Assembly (NCBI GenBank): GCA_900543585.1
Contig: UQRP01000002.1
Location: 1-64,000 of the forward strand
Origin: an uncultured Prevotella sp.
GTDB taxonomy: Bacteria; Bacteroidota; Bacteroidia; Bacteroidales; Bacteroidaceae
Reading direction: 5' to 3'
DNA: 64,000 nucleotides
How positions within the stretch are numbered: the stretch's first letter is position 1; each line of letters starts with the position of its first letter. The notes under the pieces are model-generated. The model saw nothing but the letters and a program-made list of their open reading frames with translations. It did not search any database and was not told the DNA's origin. Below are positions 31,624 through 40,788 of this stretch, piece by piece. The translations under genes and the position numbers were made by a program.

Positions 31624-34161
31624 ATGGAAACAACAAAGATAAAAGCAGTAGTGGATAAGTTGTTGGCGACAAGCTCTCTGCCAGCGGCAGCCATAGCAGA
31701 AAAGCTGGATACGGAACTACACAACCATCATGGTGCTGTCATTGTTGCTCCCCCAGGAGCGGGCAAATCCACCTTACTGCCTCTTGCCATGTTACACACC
31801 CTGTCCGAAGGACGTATTGTCATGTTGGAGCCGCGACGCCTGGCCGCACGCCAGGTCGCCATGCGGATGGCACGGCTGTTAGGAGAGGAAGTGGGACATA
31901 CCGTGGGCTATCAGATACGATTTGAGCGCAAGGTTACGGCAGAGACCCGTATAGAGGTTGTCACAGAGGGCATCCTCGCCCGTCGCCTGGCAGCTGATGC
32001 CACCTTGGACGGCGTGAGCTGTCTTATCTTCGATGAATTCCACGAACGCAGCATCTCTTCCGATTTGGCTTTCTGTCTGGCCCGGAAAGTGCGGGAAGTG
32101 CTTCGGCCCGAGTTGAATATTGTGGCCATGTCAGCCACTATTGACACTGGCGAACTGTGCCAGTCGCTTGGTGTCCACGAGGTGAGTTGTCAGGGCCGGA
32201 TGTTTCCCGTAGATATTATTTTGTCAAAGGACGACACGCAACCTTCAGAGATTGCCGCTGATGTTGCTGCCGCAGTCTGTCGTGCCCATCGTGAGCATGA
32301 TGGTGATATTTTGGCTTTTCTCCCGGGGCAGGCAGAAATCGAGCGCTGTGCGGATATTTTAGGTGACAGTCTGGCTCCAACCAGGGTATGTTCTCTCTAT
32401 GGGAATCTTAGTATGGACAAGCAGAATGCTGCTATCGCTCCGTCTACTGATGGCAGACGCCGAATAGTGCTCGCCACTCCTATTGCAGAGACGTCGCTGA
32501 CGATTGAGGGTGTGCGGGTTGTGGTGGACAGTGGATACTGCCGCCGTCTTGTCTACGATGCCACCAGCGGTCTGAGCCACTTAGAGACCATGCGCATCAG
32601 TCTTGATATGGCGCGGCAACGATCCGGCAGAGCCGGGCGTGTGGCCCCGGGAGTCTGCTACCGACTGTGGACCTTGGCGACAGAGCAGCGTATGGCGGCA
32701 CAGCGGCAGCCGGAAATAGAGGATGCGGACCTCATGCCAATGGTATTGTCTGTTGCCGCTTTTGGAGAAACGGACATTATGGGCTTACCTTGGCTCACAC
32801 CGCCTCCGATGGGAAATCTTAGACGTGCTATAGATAGTCTGCGACAACTTCGGGCTATAGACAAGGATGGTCGTATCACGTCCGTAGGACGCCGTATGGA
32901 ATCGTTGCCTTGCCATCCCCGAATAGCAAGAATGATGATAGCAGCGGGAGACCATACTCGGAAAGCCTTAGCCTGTGATATAGCAGCTATCATGGAGGAG
33001 AAGGATGTAATGAATACCGATGAAGTCCATGCCGATATGTTACCCCGCGTCACAGCGCTGAGGGACGCCCGTCGCTCACATCATATAGGGCGGTGGGGGC
33101 GTATCGCGAAGGTGGCCGGGGAGTATGCCCGCATGATAGGAGTGGAGACCGAGGATACTTATGTCAGCGGTCAGGATATAGGAGCACTTATCGCTGTGGC
33201 ATGGCCTGAGCGTATTGCTAAAGCATTAGACCATAACGGGAACTATCGCTTGGCCAGTGGGGAGAAGGTCAAGGTGGAACCTGAGGATGCTTTAGCCGGT
33301 TACGAGTGGCTTGCTGTGGCTACGCTGCATGCCGGGAACCGTAATACGGGAAAGATATTCTTGGCTGCGCCTGTTGAGAAAGAGGCTGTCATGTCCTTGG
33401 CCACGTGGAAAGACAACCTTACGTGGATGACGCGGCAAGGGGGGCTTGTCTCACAGAAAGAGCTGCGTATAGGTGTCCTGACTTTGGAGACACGGCATCT
33501 TGATGATGTTGATAGGGATAGTGTTGTGTCGGTGGTTTGCGATGCTGTTTCCCGTGAGGGGCTAAGTCTGCTCGATTGGAACGAGAATGTGAAAATGTTA
33601 CAGCGGCGTGTAGAGATGGTCAGACAGTGGCATCCGGAAATGGATTTGCCTTGTTTGGATACCGAATATCTTTTAAAAACTGTTACCGACTGGCTTCCCT
33701 TCTATCTTGACAGCGGTGGACATATGGTGACGTCCGTCGAAGGACTTCATAAGATTCCACTTGTGACAGTGCTTTGGAACCTTTTGCCATACGAAAGTCA
33801 ACAGGCAGTGGACAGACTGGCTCCCGAGCGCATTCGCGTGCCTTCGGGAAGCATGATTCGGCTCAGCTATCGGATAGGTGCTGAGGAGCCCGTGCTCAGT
33901 GTCCGTCTACAGGAATGTTTCGGGATGGCAGATACACCTCGAATAGACGATGGACGTGTGCCGGTGCTGATGGAACTGCTGAGTCCGGGATTTAAGCCGG
34001 TCCAGCTTACCAAGGACTTGGCGAGTTTCTGGGATTCGACGTATTTTGAAGTAAGAAAAGAACTTCGTCGTCGCTACCCTAAACATTACTGGCCAGACAA
34101 TCCGTTGGAATCAGAGGCTACGCGAGGTGTACGCAGACGCCAGCCCTCATCTCGTCGATAG
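31624..34161 (+). CDS. hrpB: ATP-dependent helicase HrpB
   Basis: 845 residues. I chose the ATG at 31624 because the promoter lies just before it and the upstream open frame lacks homology. DEAH helicase motifs: Walker A APPGAGKST (about 43-51), EPRRLAARQVA, the Walker B variant DEFHER (about 137), MSATI, and motif VI QRSGRAGR. The C-terminal half is the HrpB-specific region. Its cellular role is poorly known. The 3' end overlaps the convergent plug gene by 15 bases. Confidence 0.94.
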   Translation: METTKIKAVVDKLLATSSLPAAAIAEKLDTELHNHHGAVIVAPPGAGKSTLLPLAMLHTLSEGRIVMLEPRRLAARQVAMRMARLLGEEVGHTVGYQIRFERKVTAETRIEVVTEGILARRLAADATLDGVSCLIFDEFHERSISSDLAFCLARKVREVLRPELNIVAMSATIDTGELCQSLGVHEVSCQGRMFPVDIILSKDDTQPSEIAADVAAAVCRAHREHDGDILAFLPGQAEIERCADILGDSLAPTRVCSLYGNLSMDKQNAAIAPSTDGRRRIVLATPIAETSLTIEGVRVVVDSGYCRRLVYDATSGLSHLETMRISLDMARQRSGRAGRVAPGVCYRLWTLATEQRMAAQRQPEIEDADLMPMVLSVAAFGETDIMGLPWLTPPPMGNLRRAIDSLRQLRAIDKDGRITSVGRRMESLPCHPRIARMMIAAGDHTRKALACDIAAIMEEKDVMNTDEVHADMLPRVTALRDARRSHHIGRWGRIAKVAGEYARMIGVETEDTYVSGQDIGALIAVAWPERIAKALDHNGNYRLASGEKVKVEPEDALAGYEWLAVATLHAGNRNTGKIFLAAPVEKEAVMSLATWKDNLTWMTRQGGLVSQKELRIGVLTLETRHLDDVDRDSVVSVVCDAVSREGLSLLDWNENVKMLQRRVEMVRQWHPEMDLPCLDTEYLLKTVTDWLPFYLDSGGHMVTSVEGLHKIPLVTVLWNLLPYESQQAVDRLAPERIRVPSGSMIRLSYRIGAEEPVLSVRLQECFGMADTPRIDDGRVPVLMELLSPGFKPVQLTKDLASFWDSTYFEVRKELRRRYPKHYWPDNPLESEATRGVRRRQPSSRR

Positions 34162-35418
34162 GGCACCATAACCAACAAGACGGTCGGTACGACCACCCTG
34201 TGGGCGGAAGTAGACCAAAGCCTGGTAGCTATTTTCCGTCTGGTAGAAAGAGCCTTCAGAGGGAAGAGGGTGCAAGGTGCCGTCAGCGGTTCTCAGAAGG
34301 TACTGATAACTGTAGTAGCCTTGCTTCAACATTACTGACGCTTTGTAGAGGCTGTCCGTCTCGTCGTATACCATCCTGTATGCCGGTCCAAAACTATCGT
34401 GCGTCCAGGCTCCGTTGAGAAAAATGTCTCCGTTGATACGGGGAGCCCGTAGCCGGAAGTGTGTCATGATATAGTCGCTCTCGGTATCGTTGTTCACATC
34501 ATCAGAGTTGCGAATGCAGAAAGCGCCGTTGGCGTCCTCATCATAGACATAACTGGGACGGGGCTCATCCGTGAAGACCCATGCCTGATAATGCTTGCCG
34601 TCCCAGCCCGTACGTTCGAGTCCCATTGTGGTATGTGTAGGATCGAGCAACTCAAATTTTCTATATTCGTTTCCAGCAGGGAAGATAAGGTCGCGACAAT
34701 GGTCCCAGGTAAGTCCATCGGCACGGACATATTGTGGGGTGGCATTGACAACGGCGTTGTCCCATCTGCCATTCTGCATGACGATCGTTTTTATCTGAGT
34801 AGCGGGGTTGGTGACACGGAGACCGTCATAGGTAATGCTCATCCCAATCTGCTGGTGACGGTCGTTAATGTCGATGTCGGTGTTGGACGAACAGGACATA
34901 GACACTTTCATACCTGTCTCAACGACCATAAAACAGATCTTCAGTACAGGTTGGTTGTTGTTGTCCTCATCATAGACAGTGACCACATAGTTGCCGCTCA
35001 GTTTAATACGGCATTTCTCATTGGGAAGGGTGAGGGTATAGTGTGTGTAGGCGACATTGGTGTTGATGGACTGCTCATAGTCGTCGATAGTGTTCTCTCT
35101 TGCGAATCCATCAATATAGTCGCTCTCTATGAGTTGCGTAGAAGGGGTCCAGTCAGCTTCACAGTGTTGAATGGAATAAGAGTACCGGTGATAAGAATGT
35201 GAGAGTTCGTCGAAAGATATATTTATGCCCTCTTCGCTACCGAGCTGCATAATGGGCACGGGCGCCGTCCAGTCATTGCCGACGATACTTTCTAATGAGG
35301 CAATGTCGGGAGACAGAATCTCGTTGCGCTGTGCCAACATAGGCATGCAGAAGACAAGACAGATGAAAAACGATGCTACAAAGCGTCTACAAAACTTGAG
35401 CAATGGGCTGTTGTTCAT
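34147..35418 (-). CDS. DUF5103 protein, type IX secretion system plug homologue
   Basis: About 423 residues from the ATG at 35418 (MNNSPLL); an upstream Met at 35442 would lie in the pgk terminator. A signal peptide (about 1-30, ending MLAQ) is followed by beta-rich domains with SLESIVGNDWTAPVPIMQLGS, YRYSIQHCEADW-type and FELLDPTHTTMG signatures. DUF5103 members are now known as the plug protein that closes the SprA translocon of the type IX secretion system. Membership is clear to me; the plug role here is by family. No other T9SS gene is in the window. It begins seven bases after the pgk terminator's T-run, with no own -7 element visible. Confidence 0.8.
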   Translation of the reverse strand: MNNSPLLKFCRRFVASFFICLVFCMPMLAQRNEILSPDIASLESIVGNDWTAPVPIMQLGSEEGINISFDELSHSYHRYSYSIQHCEADWTPSTQLIESDYIDGFARENTIDDYEQSINTNVAYTHYTLTLPNEKCRIKLSGNYVVTVYDEDNNNQPVLKICFMVVETGMKVSMSCSSNTDIDINDRHQQIGMSITYDGLRVTNPATQIKTIVMQNGRWDNAVVNATPQYVRADGLTWDHCRDLIFPAGNEYRKFELLDPTHTTMGLERTGWDGKHYQAWVFTDEPRPSYVYDEDANGAFCIRNSDDVNNDTESDYIMTHFRLRAPRINGDIFLNGAWTHDSFGPAYRMVYDETDSLYKASVMLKQGYYSYQYLLRTADGTLHPLPSEGSFYQTENSYQALVYFRPQGGRTDRLVGYGALSTR

Positions 35419-35424
35419 AATTAG

Positions 35425-35456
35425 AAAAAAGAAGAGCTCCACATGTGGAGCTCTTC
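35425..35456 (-). terminator. Terminator of pgk: 26-bp perfect palindrome
   Basis: GAAGAGCTCCACA and its exact complement TGTGGAGCTCTTC (35431-35456), followed on the minus strand by six T. It stands between pgk and the plug gene and ends seven bases before the plug start codon. Confidence 0.88.
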
Positions 35457-35500
35457 GTATTTGTTAATATGACATTCTCTCCGAAGAGAGTGCATCATAA

Positions 35501-36754
35501 TTATTCGCCCTTGATAGCAGCCACACCGGGGAGCACCTTGCCCTCGATAGCCTCAAGCATAGCACCACCGCCAGTAGAGACGTAGCTGACCTTGTCGGCA
35601 AGACCGAACTTGTTGATAGCAGCAACAGAGTCACCACCACCGATAAGTGAGTAAGCACCGTTCTCCTGAGTAGCCTGAGCAACAGCCTTGGCAATAGCAC
35701 CTGTGCCGTGTGCGAAGTTCTCGAGCTCGAACACACCAACAGGACCATTCCACAGGATGGTCTTAGAGTTCATGATGATGTCCTTCCAGATAGCAACGCT
35801 CTCATAGGAAGCATCCATGCCCTCCCAGCCCTCTGGGATGTTGTAGATAGGATATACGGTACGTGGAGCGTCGTTGGAGAACTCCTTAGCGCAGAGCGTA
35901 GCAACGGAGAGGCTGATGTTGACACCCTTCTCCTTAGCAGCCTTCAGCACCTCCTGAGCCTCAGGGATGAGGTCGTCCTCGTGGAGAGAGTTACCAATCT
36001 GGCCACCCTGAGCCTTGATGAATGTGTAGCCCATGCCACCGCCGATGATGAGGTTGTCGACTTTGTCGAGCAGGTTCTTGATGACACCGAGCTTAGAGCT
36101 GACCTTAGAGCCACCGATGATGGCAGTGAAGGGATGCTGAGCGTTCTTCATCACGTTGTCGATAGCCTTGACCTCTTTCTCCATGAGGTAGCCCAGCATT
36201 TTGTGATCCTTGTCGAAGGAGTCAGCGATAACAGCTGTAGAAGCGTGCTTGCGGTGAGCAGTACCGAAAGCGTCGTTGACATAGACGTCAGCGTAAGAAG
36301 CGAGCTTCTTAGCGAAAGCCAGCTGGCGATCTTTCATCTCAGCCTTTGCAGCGTCGTACTCGGGAGTGCCTTTCTCAACGCCTACGGGCTTGCCCTCCTC
36401 CTCAGGATAGAAACGGAGGTTCTCGAGCAGCAGAGCCTCACCTGGCTTCAGTGCAGCAGCCTCTGCATCAGCCTTGCCGCAGTCGGCAGCGAACTTGACG
36501 TCCACACCGAGAGCTTTGCTCACGTTGGGAACAATCTGCTTCAAACTCAGTTTAGGATTGACTTTGCCCTTAGGCTTGCCCATGTGGCTCATCATGATAA
36601 GAGCGCCACCATCAGCCAGAACCTTCTTCAGTGTAGGCAGAGCACCACGGATACGGGTGTCGTCAGTGACGTTGCCATTCTCATCCAATGGCACATTGAA
36701 GTCTACACGTACAATTGCCTTCTTGCCGGCAAAGTTGAACTCATCGATAGTCAT
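35501..36754 (-). CDS. pgk: Phosphoglycerate kinase
   Basis: 417 residues. Typical opening (KAIVRVDFNVPLDENG), substrate motif SHMGKPKGK, GGSKVSSK and the C-terminal nucleotide loop GGGDSVAA followed by STGGGAMLE. It makes ATP from 1,3-bisphosphoglycerate in glycolysis. The codons are strongly biased, as expected for a highly expressed gene. Divergent from the glycerate kinase. Confidence 0.98.
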   Translation of the reverse strand: MTIDEFNFAGKKAIVRVDFNVPLDENGNVTDDTRIRGALPTLKKVLADGGALIMMSHMGKPKGKVNPKLSLKQIVPNVSKALGVDVKFAADCGKADAEAAALKPGEALLLENLRFYPEEEGKPVGVEKGTPEYDAAKAEMKDRQLAFAKKLASYADVYVNDAFGTAHRKHASTAVIADSFDKDHKMLGYLMEKEVKAIDNVMKNAQHPFTAIIGGSKVSSKLGVIKNLLDKVDNLIIGGGMGYTFIKAQGGQIGNSLHEDDLIPEAQEVLKAAKEKGVNISLSVATLCAKEFSNDAPRTVYPIYNIPEGWEGMDASYESVAIWKDIIMNSKTILWNGPVGVFELENFAHGTGAIAKAVAQATQENGAYSLIGGGDSVAAINKFGLADKVSYVSTGGGAMLEAIEGKVLPGVAAIKGE

Positions 36755-36801
36755 TTTTTTAACTCTTTATAGTTATGATAATAAAAATCTTTAGGACGAT
36801 G

Positions 36802-36809
36802 CAAAGATA
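36802..36809 (-). promoter_or_regulatory. -7 promoter element TATCTTTG for pgk
   Basis: Perfect TAnnTTTG on the minus strand, 47 bases before the ATG at 36754. Confidence 0.55.
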
Positions 36810-36853
36810 GCAAAAAGAAATGAATGCTAAAAGGTTTTATGCTTTTTTTGCAT

Positions 36854-36861
36854 TATCTTTG
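36854..36861 (+). promoter_or_regulatory. -7 promoter element TATCTTTG for glycerate kinase
   Basis: Perfect TAnnTTTG, 24 bases before the ATG at 36886, forming a divergent pair with the pgk promoter. Confidence 0.55.
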
Positions 36862-36885
36862 CACCTGTCTAAACACGACAAGAAT

Positions 36886-37950
36886 ATGAAGAAGATAATT
36901 ACGGCCATGGACAGCTTCAAAGGTTGTATGACCTCGCATCAGGCCAATGAGGCTGTTAGGGAAGGACTGTTGGAGACCCTTAATAATAATGTGGAGGTGA
37001 TCAGTTTCGATGTCAGCGATGGCGGCGAGGGCTTCCTTGAGGCCATGCGTCCTGATGAAATCGTACATTGTCATGTCCACGATGCTATGATGAGATGGGC
37101 CGATTCCGCTTTTGGTATTAAAAACGGTGTGGGTGTTATTGAGGTAGCACGCGCCGCCGGGTTGACGATGATAGAGCCAGAATATCGCAACCCGCGCGTT
37201 GCTACGAGTTATGGTGTCGGTGAACTTATAGCCAATGCTTACCGAAGGGGGTGCCGTGAGTTTGTAGTTGGACTTGGTGGGAGTGCTACCAGTGACTGTG
37301 GACTTGGCATGCTACGAGCCTTGCGTCAGGCCTGGCAGACAGCAAATGGTAAAATGTGGTATGACAACTTCGACACTTCTGTTCTTAAGGAATTGAAGGT
37401 GACGGTGGCTACTGATGTCAGGAATCCGCTGTATGGCAGCAATGGTGCGGCAAAAGTTTTTGCGCAACAAAAAGGCGCAACGCAAGACATGATAGAATTG
37501 CTGGACCGTCGAGCCAAAACTTTCGCAAAAATGGCTGCACTTCACCAGGGGTATGATGCGAGTGGTGAGGCGGGAGCCGGAGCAGCCGGTGGGTTAGGAT
37601 ATGCTTTCATGGAGTTTATGACAGCCGAGGTGAAACGAGGTGCTGATGTGGTGCTGGATGCTTTAAACTTTGATGATGCATTGAACGGTGCCGAGGCGGT
37701 TGTAACTGGAGAAGGAAGTTCTGATAACCAAACACTTATGGGAAAATTGCCGAGTGTGGTCTTGCAGCGGGCAAAGGAAAAGAATATCCCTGTCTACCTT
37801 TTAGCGGGCAGAATCGCAGACAATGAGCCTCTCAAGGCAGCAGGCTTCTCGAAGTTAATAAATATTAACGACGGATGGGATGCTGCAGATGATGTTCTGC
37901 GAGAAGATGTAGCGGAGAAACGGCTGAAAGCGGCTTGTAAAATGATATAG
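36886..37950 (+). CDS. glxK: Glycerate kinase
   Basis: 354 residues from the ATG at 36886, which gives the family opening KKIITAMDSFKGCMTSHQANEAV. Further marks are DVSDGGEGFLEAM, GLGGSATSDCGLGML, GEAGAGAAGGLGYA and TGEGSSDNQTLMGKLP. Enzymes of this family phosphorylate D-glycerate to 2- or 3-phosphoglycerate, feeding lower glycolysis next to pgk. The symbol is by family; garK is an equally good name. Confidence 0.92.
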   Translation: MKKIITAMDSFKGCMTSHQANEAVREGLLETLNNNVEVISFDVSDGGEGFLEAMRPDEIVHCHVHDAMMRWADSAFGIKNGVGVIEVARAAGLTMIEPEYRNPRVATSYGVGELIANAYRRGCREFVVGLGGSATSDCGLGMLRALRQAWQTANGKMWYDNFDTSVLKELKVTVATDVRNPLYGSNGAAKVFAQQKGATQDMIELLDRRAKTFAKMAALHQGYDASGEAGAGAAGGLGYAFMEFMTAEVKRGADVVLDALNFDDALNGAEAVVTGEGSSDNQTLMGKLPSVVLQRAKEKNIPVYLLAGRIADNEPLKAAGFSKLININDGWDAADDVLREDVAEKRLKAACKMI

Positions 37951-38036
37951 TGCAACATAGAGATTACATTTCCGTTTCATTGTGCAAAAAAAATGTCCCC
38001 AAATACGTTAAACGTGTATAAAAACTCGAACTACTC

Positions 38037-38067
38037 TTGCAAGTTTTAATATTAATCTTTAACTTTG
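38037..38067 (+). promoter_or_regulatory. Promoter of pfkA (and perhaps atp genes), TTG-20-TAACTTTG
   Basis: TTG at 38037-38039 and TAACTTTG at 38060-38067. Start near 38074, leaving about 48 bases of leader. No further promoter was seen between pfkA and atpD. Confidence 0.75.
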
Positions 38068-38121
38068 CCAATATAAAACATAGAAGCAAAATATAGAAAC
38101 CACTTCATAGAAACCAACATT

Positions 38122-39099
38122 ATGTCAAAGATTAAGACTATAGGTGTATTGACATCAGGCGGCGACGCTCCCGGTATGAACGCAGCTATCAGGGCTGTAA
38201 CACGCGCTGGTATCTGCAATGGATATAACGTAAAGGGTATCTACCGCGGATACGATGGCCTTATTGAAGATGAAATCAAGCCTTTCACCACGGAGAATGT
38301 CTCCGGCATCATTATGCAGGGCGGCACCATTCTTAAGACAGCCCGTTCTAAAGCGTTTATGACGCAGGAAGGTCGTGACAAGGCTTATGAGAATATTAAA
38401 AAGGAGGGTATTGATGCTCTGGTCGTGATAGGAGGTAATGGTTCACTGACAGGTGCTAAAGAATTTGCTGAGGATTATGACCTCTGTTGTGTAGGCCTTC
38501 CCGGAACGATTGACAACGATCTCTATGGTACAGATACAACCATAGGCTACGATACTACCCTTAATACTATTGTAGATTGTGTAGACCGCATTCGTGATAC
38601 TGCTCAGAGCCATGAGCGTATCTTCTTCGTTGAGGTGATGGGACGTGATGCCGGTTATCTGGCTCAGAACTCAGCTATCGCTTGCGGTGCTGAGGCTGCT
38701 ATCATTCCTGAGGATTCCACGGATGTTGACCAGTTGGCAAAATTCATGGAGCGTGGAATTCGCAAATCCAAGAAGAGCTGCATTGTCATCGTCTCGGAGA
38801 GTCCGAAGTGCGGTGCTATGTACTATGCCAACCGTGTGCGTAAGGAGTTCCCGGAGTTTGACGTCCGTGTGTCTATCCTTGGCTATTTGCAGCGTGGCGG
38901 CCGTCCTTCAGCCCATGACCGTATATTGGCCAGCCGCACGGGTGTGGGAGCAATAGAGGCTATCAAGCAGGGACAGCGTAACGTCATGGTAGGTGTACGC
39001 AATGAAGAAGTCACTTATGTACCTTTCTCTGAGGCTATCAGGCCCGATAAGCCCTTCGACCGCAAGCTCATCCAAGTGCTTGACGAACTTTCAATCTAA
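38122..39099 (+). CDS. pfkA: ATP-dependent 6-phosphofructokinase
   Basis: 325 residues. IGVLTSGGDAPGMNAAIRAV, YRGYDGL, IGGNGSLTGAK and LPGTIDNDLYGTDTTIGYDT (catalytic Asp) are the group A bacterial PFK motifs. The nucleotide-site pattern GGNGS fits ATP use, in contrast to the GGDDS of the second, PPi-type enzyme at 50142-51791. It ends 23 bases before atpD with no terminator between. Confidence 0.96.
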   Translation: MSKIKTIGVLTSGGDAPGMNAAIRAVTRAGICNGYNVKGIYRGYDGLIEDEIKPFTTENVSGIIMQGGTILKTARSKAFMTQEGRDKAYENIKKEGIDALVVIGGNGSLTGAKEFAEDYDLCCVGLPGTIDNDLYGTDTTIGYDTTLNTIVDCVDRIRDTAQSHERIFFVEVMGRDAGYLAQNSAIACGAEAAIIPEDSTDVDQLAKFMERGIRKSKKSCIVIVSESPKCGAMYYANRVRKEFPEFDVRVSILGYLQRGGRPSAHDRILASRTGVGAIEAIKQGQRNVMVGVRNEEVTYVPFSEAIRPDKPFDRKLIQVLDELSI

Positions 39100-39122
39100 A
39101 GAAATAATTTAAAAGATATTTT

Positions 39123-40649
39123 ATGGCAAAGATTAACGGACACATCTCTCAGATTATTGGACCTGTTGTCGATGTATTCTTCGACACGAAAGGCCAGGAT
39201 GCTGACAAGGTGTTGCCAGAGATTTATGAAGCTCTGACCGTGAAAAGGCCTAATGGCACCCAGCTCGTTATCGAGGTGGAGCAGCATATCGGTGAGGATA
39301 CTGTACGCTGCATAGCCATGGACTCAACTGATGGATTGGAGCGCGGCATGGAGGTCGTTCCTACGGGAGCTCCTATTCAGATGCCTTCCGGAAACCAAAT
39401 CCGTGGCCGCATGATGAACGTTATAGGTCAGCCCATTGATGGTATGGCTTCTCTGGATATGAAGGGTAGCTATCCTATCCATCGTCCGGCTCCTAAGTTT
39501 GACGAGCTCTCCACCCATAAGGAGATGCTGCCTACGGGTATTAAGGTCATCGACTTGCTGGAGCCCTACATGAAAGGTGGAAAGATTGGCCTCTTCGGTG
39601 GTGCCGGTGTTGGAAAAACGGTGCTTATCATGGAGCTGATGAACAATATCGCCAAGGGCCGTGCAGGATATTCAGTCTTCGCCGGCGTCGGTGAGCGTAC
39701 ACGTGAGGGTAATGACCTGATCCGTGATATGCTTGACTCTGGTGTGATACGCTATGGCGAAAAGTTCAAAAAAGCCATGGAGGAAGGTAAGTGGGATCTT
39801 TCTCTTGTAGACCCGGAAGAAATCGCTAAGTCTCAGTCCACCCTTGTTTATGGTCAGATGAATGAGCCGCCAGGGGCCCGTGCCCGTGTTGCTCTGTCAG
39901 GTCTGACGATTGCAGAGGAGTTCCGTGATCATGGTGGTAAGGATGGTGGTCCTGCTGATATTATGTTCTTTATCGACAACATCTTCCGCTTCACACAGGC
40001 AGGTTCTGAGGTTTCTGCTCTGCTTGGTCGTCAGCCTTCTGCCGTAGGTTATCAGCCTACGCTGGCATCAGAGATGGGTGCTATGCAGGAGCGTATTACT
40101 TCTACAAAGAAGGGATCCATCACATCAGTGCAGGCCGTCTACGTGCCTGCCGATGACTTGACCGACCCAGCCCCTGCCACGACATTCTCTCATCTGGATG
40201 CTACTACAGTGCTTGATCGTAAGATTACGGAGCTGGGTATCTATCCTGCTGTAGACCCATTGGCGAGTACCTCCCGTATTCTGGATCCGCTGATTGTGGG
40301 AAAGGAGCACTATGATTGCGCTCAGCGTGTTAAGGAGACCCTTCAGCATTATCAGGAGCTTCAGGATATTATCGCTATCCTCGGTATGGATGAGCTCTCG
40401 GACGATGACAAGCTCGTTGTGAGCCGTGCACGTCGTGTCCAGCGCTTCCTTTCTCAGCCTTTCGCTGTTGCCGAACAGTTCACTGGTGTTCCTGGTGTCA
40501 TGGTAAGTATAGAAGATACCATTAAAGGCTTCAATGCTATCCTTGACGGAGAGGTTGACGACCTCCCCGAGCAGGCATTCATGAATGTGGGTACTATCGA
40601 TGACGCTATTGCCAAGGGCAAGAAGCTCATGGAGGCAGCCAAGGCATAG
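39123..40649 (+). CDS. atpD: ATP synthase F1 subunit beta
   Basis: 508 residues. Walker A GGAGVGKT (about 159-166), the catalytic GERTREGNDL and MNEPPGARARV, and DNIFRFTQAGSEVSALLGR are all present. It is the catalytic subunit of F1. In this phylum atpD and atpC stand first, ahead of the Fo genes. A 139-base repeat-containing gap separates it from atpC. Confidence 0.98.
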   Translation: MAKINGHISQIIGPVVDVFFDTKGQDADKVLPEIYEALTVKRPNGTQLVIEVEQHIGEDTVRCIAMDSTDGLERGMEVVPTGAPIQMPSGNQIRGRMMNVIGQPIDGMASLDMKGSYPIHRPAPKFDELSTHKEMLPTGIKVIDLLEPYMKGGKIGLFGGAGVGKTVLIMELMNNIAKGRAGYSVFAGVGERTREGNDLIRDMLDSGVIRYGEKFKKAMEEGKWDLSLVDPEEIAKSQSTLVYGQMNEPPGARARVALSGLTIAEEFRDHGGKDGGPADIMFFIDNIFRFTQAGSEVSALLGRQPSAVGYQPTLASEMGAMQERITSTKKGSITSVQAVYVPADDLTDPAPATTFSHLDATTVLDRKITELGIYPAVDPLASTSRILDPLIVGKEHYDCAQRVKETLQHYQELQDIIAILGMDELSDDDKLVVSRARRVQRFLSQPFAVAEQFTGVPGVMVSIEDTIKGFNAILDGEVDDLPEQAFMNVGTIDDAIAKGKKLMEAAKA

Positions 40650-40658
40650 TCGGTTCCA

Positions 40659-40780
40659 GAGTTTTTAAGTTCTTGAGTTTTTGAGTTTTTGTGTGCAGAT
40701 ACATATCAAGAAACTTGTCAAGTTAAGTTTGATACACATCAAAAGCTCATGAACTCATTAGCTCATAAACTTATAAACTT
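40659..40780. repeat. Imperfect inverted low-complexity repeat between atpD and atpC
   Basis: The left arm (40659-40691) repeats GAGTTTTTAAGTTCTTGAG. The right arm (40741-40780, AAAAGCTCATGAACTCATTA and on) is close to its reverse complement. The arms could pair around about 50 bases in the mRNA, inside the operon. Confidence 0.6.
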
Positions 40781-40788
40781 GCGAAATT

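Noticed and set aside
35708..36772. 354-codon plus-strand frame across pgk
   Set aside because: Antisense shadow of a certain gene; starts and stops unrelated to any promoter and the translation matches nothing.
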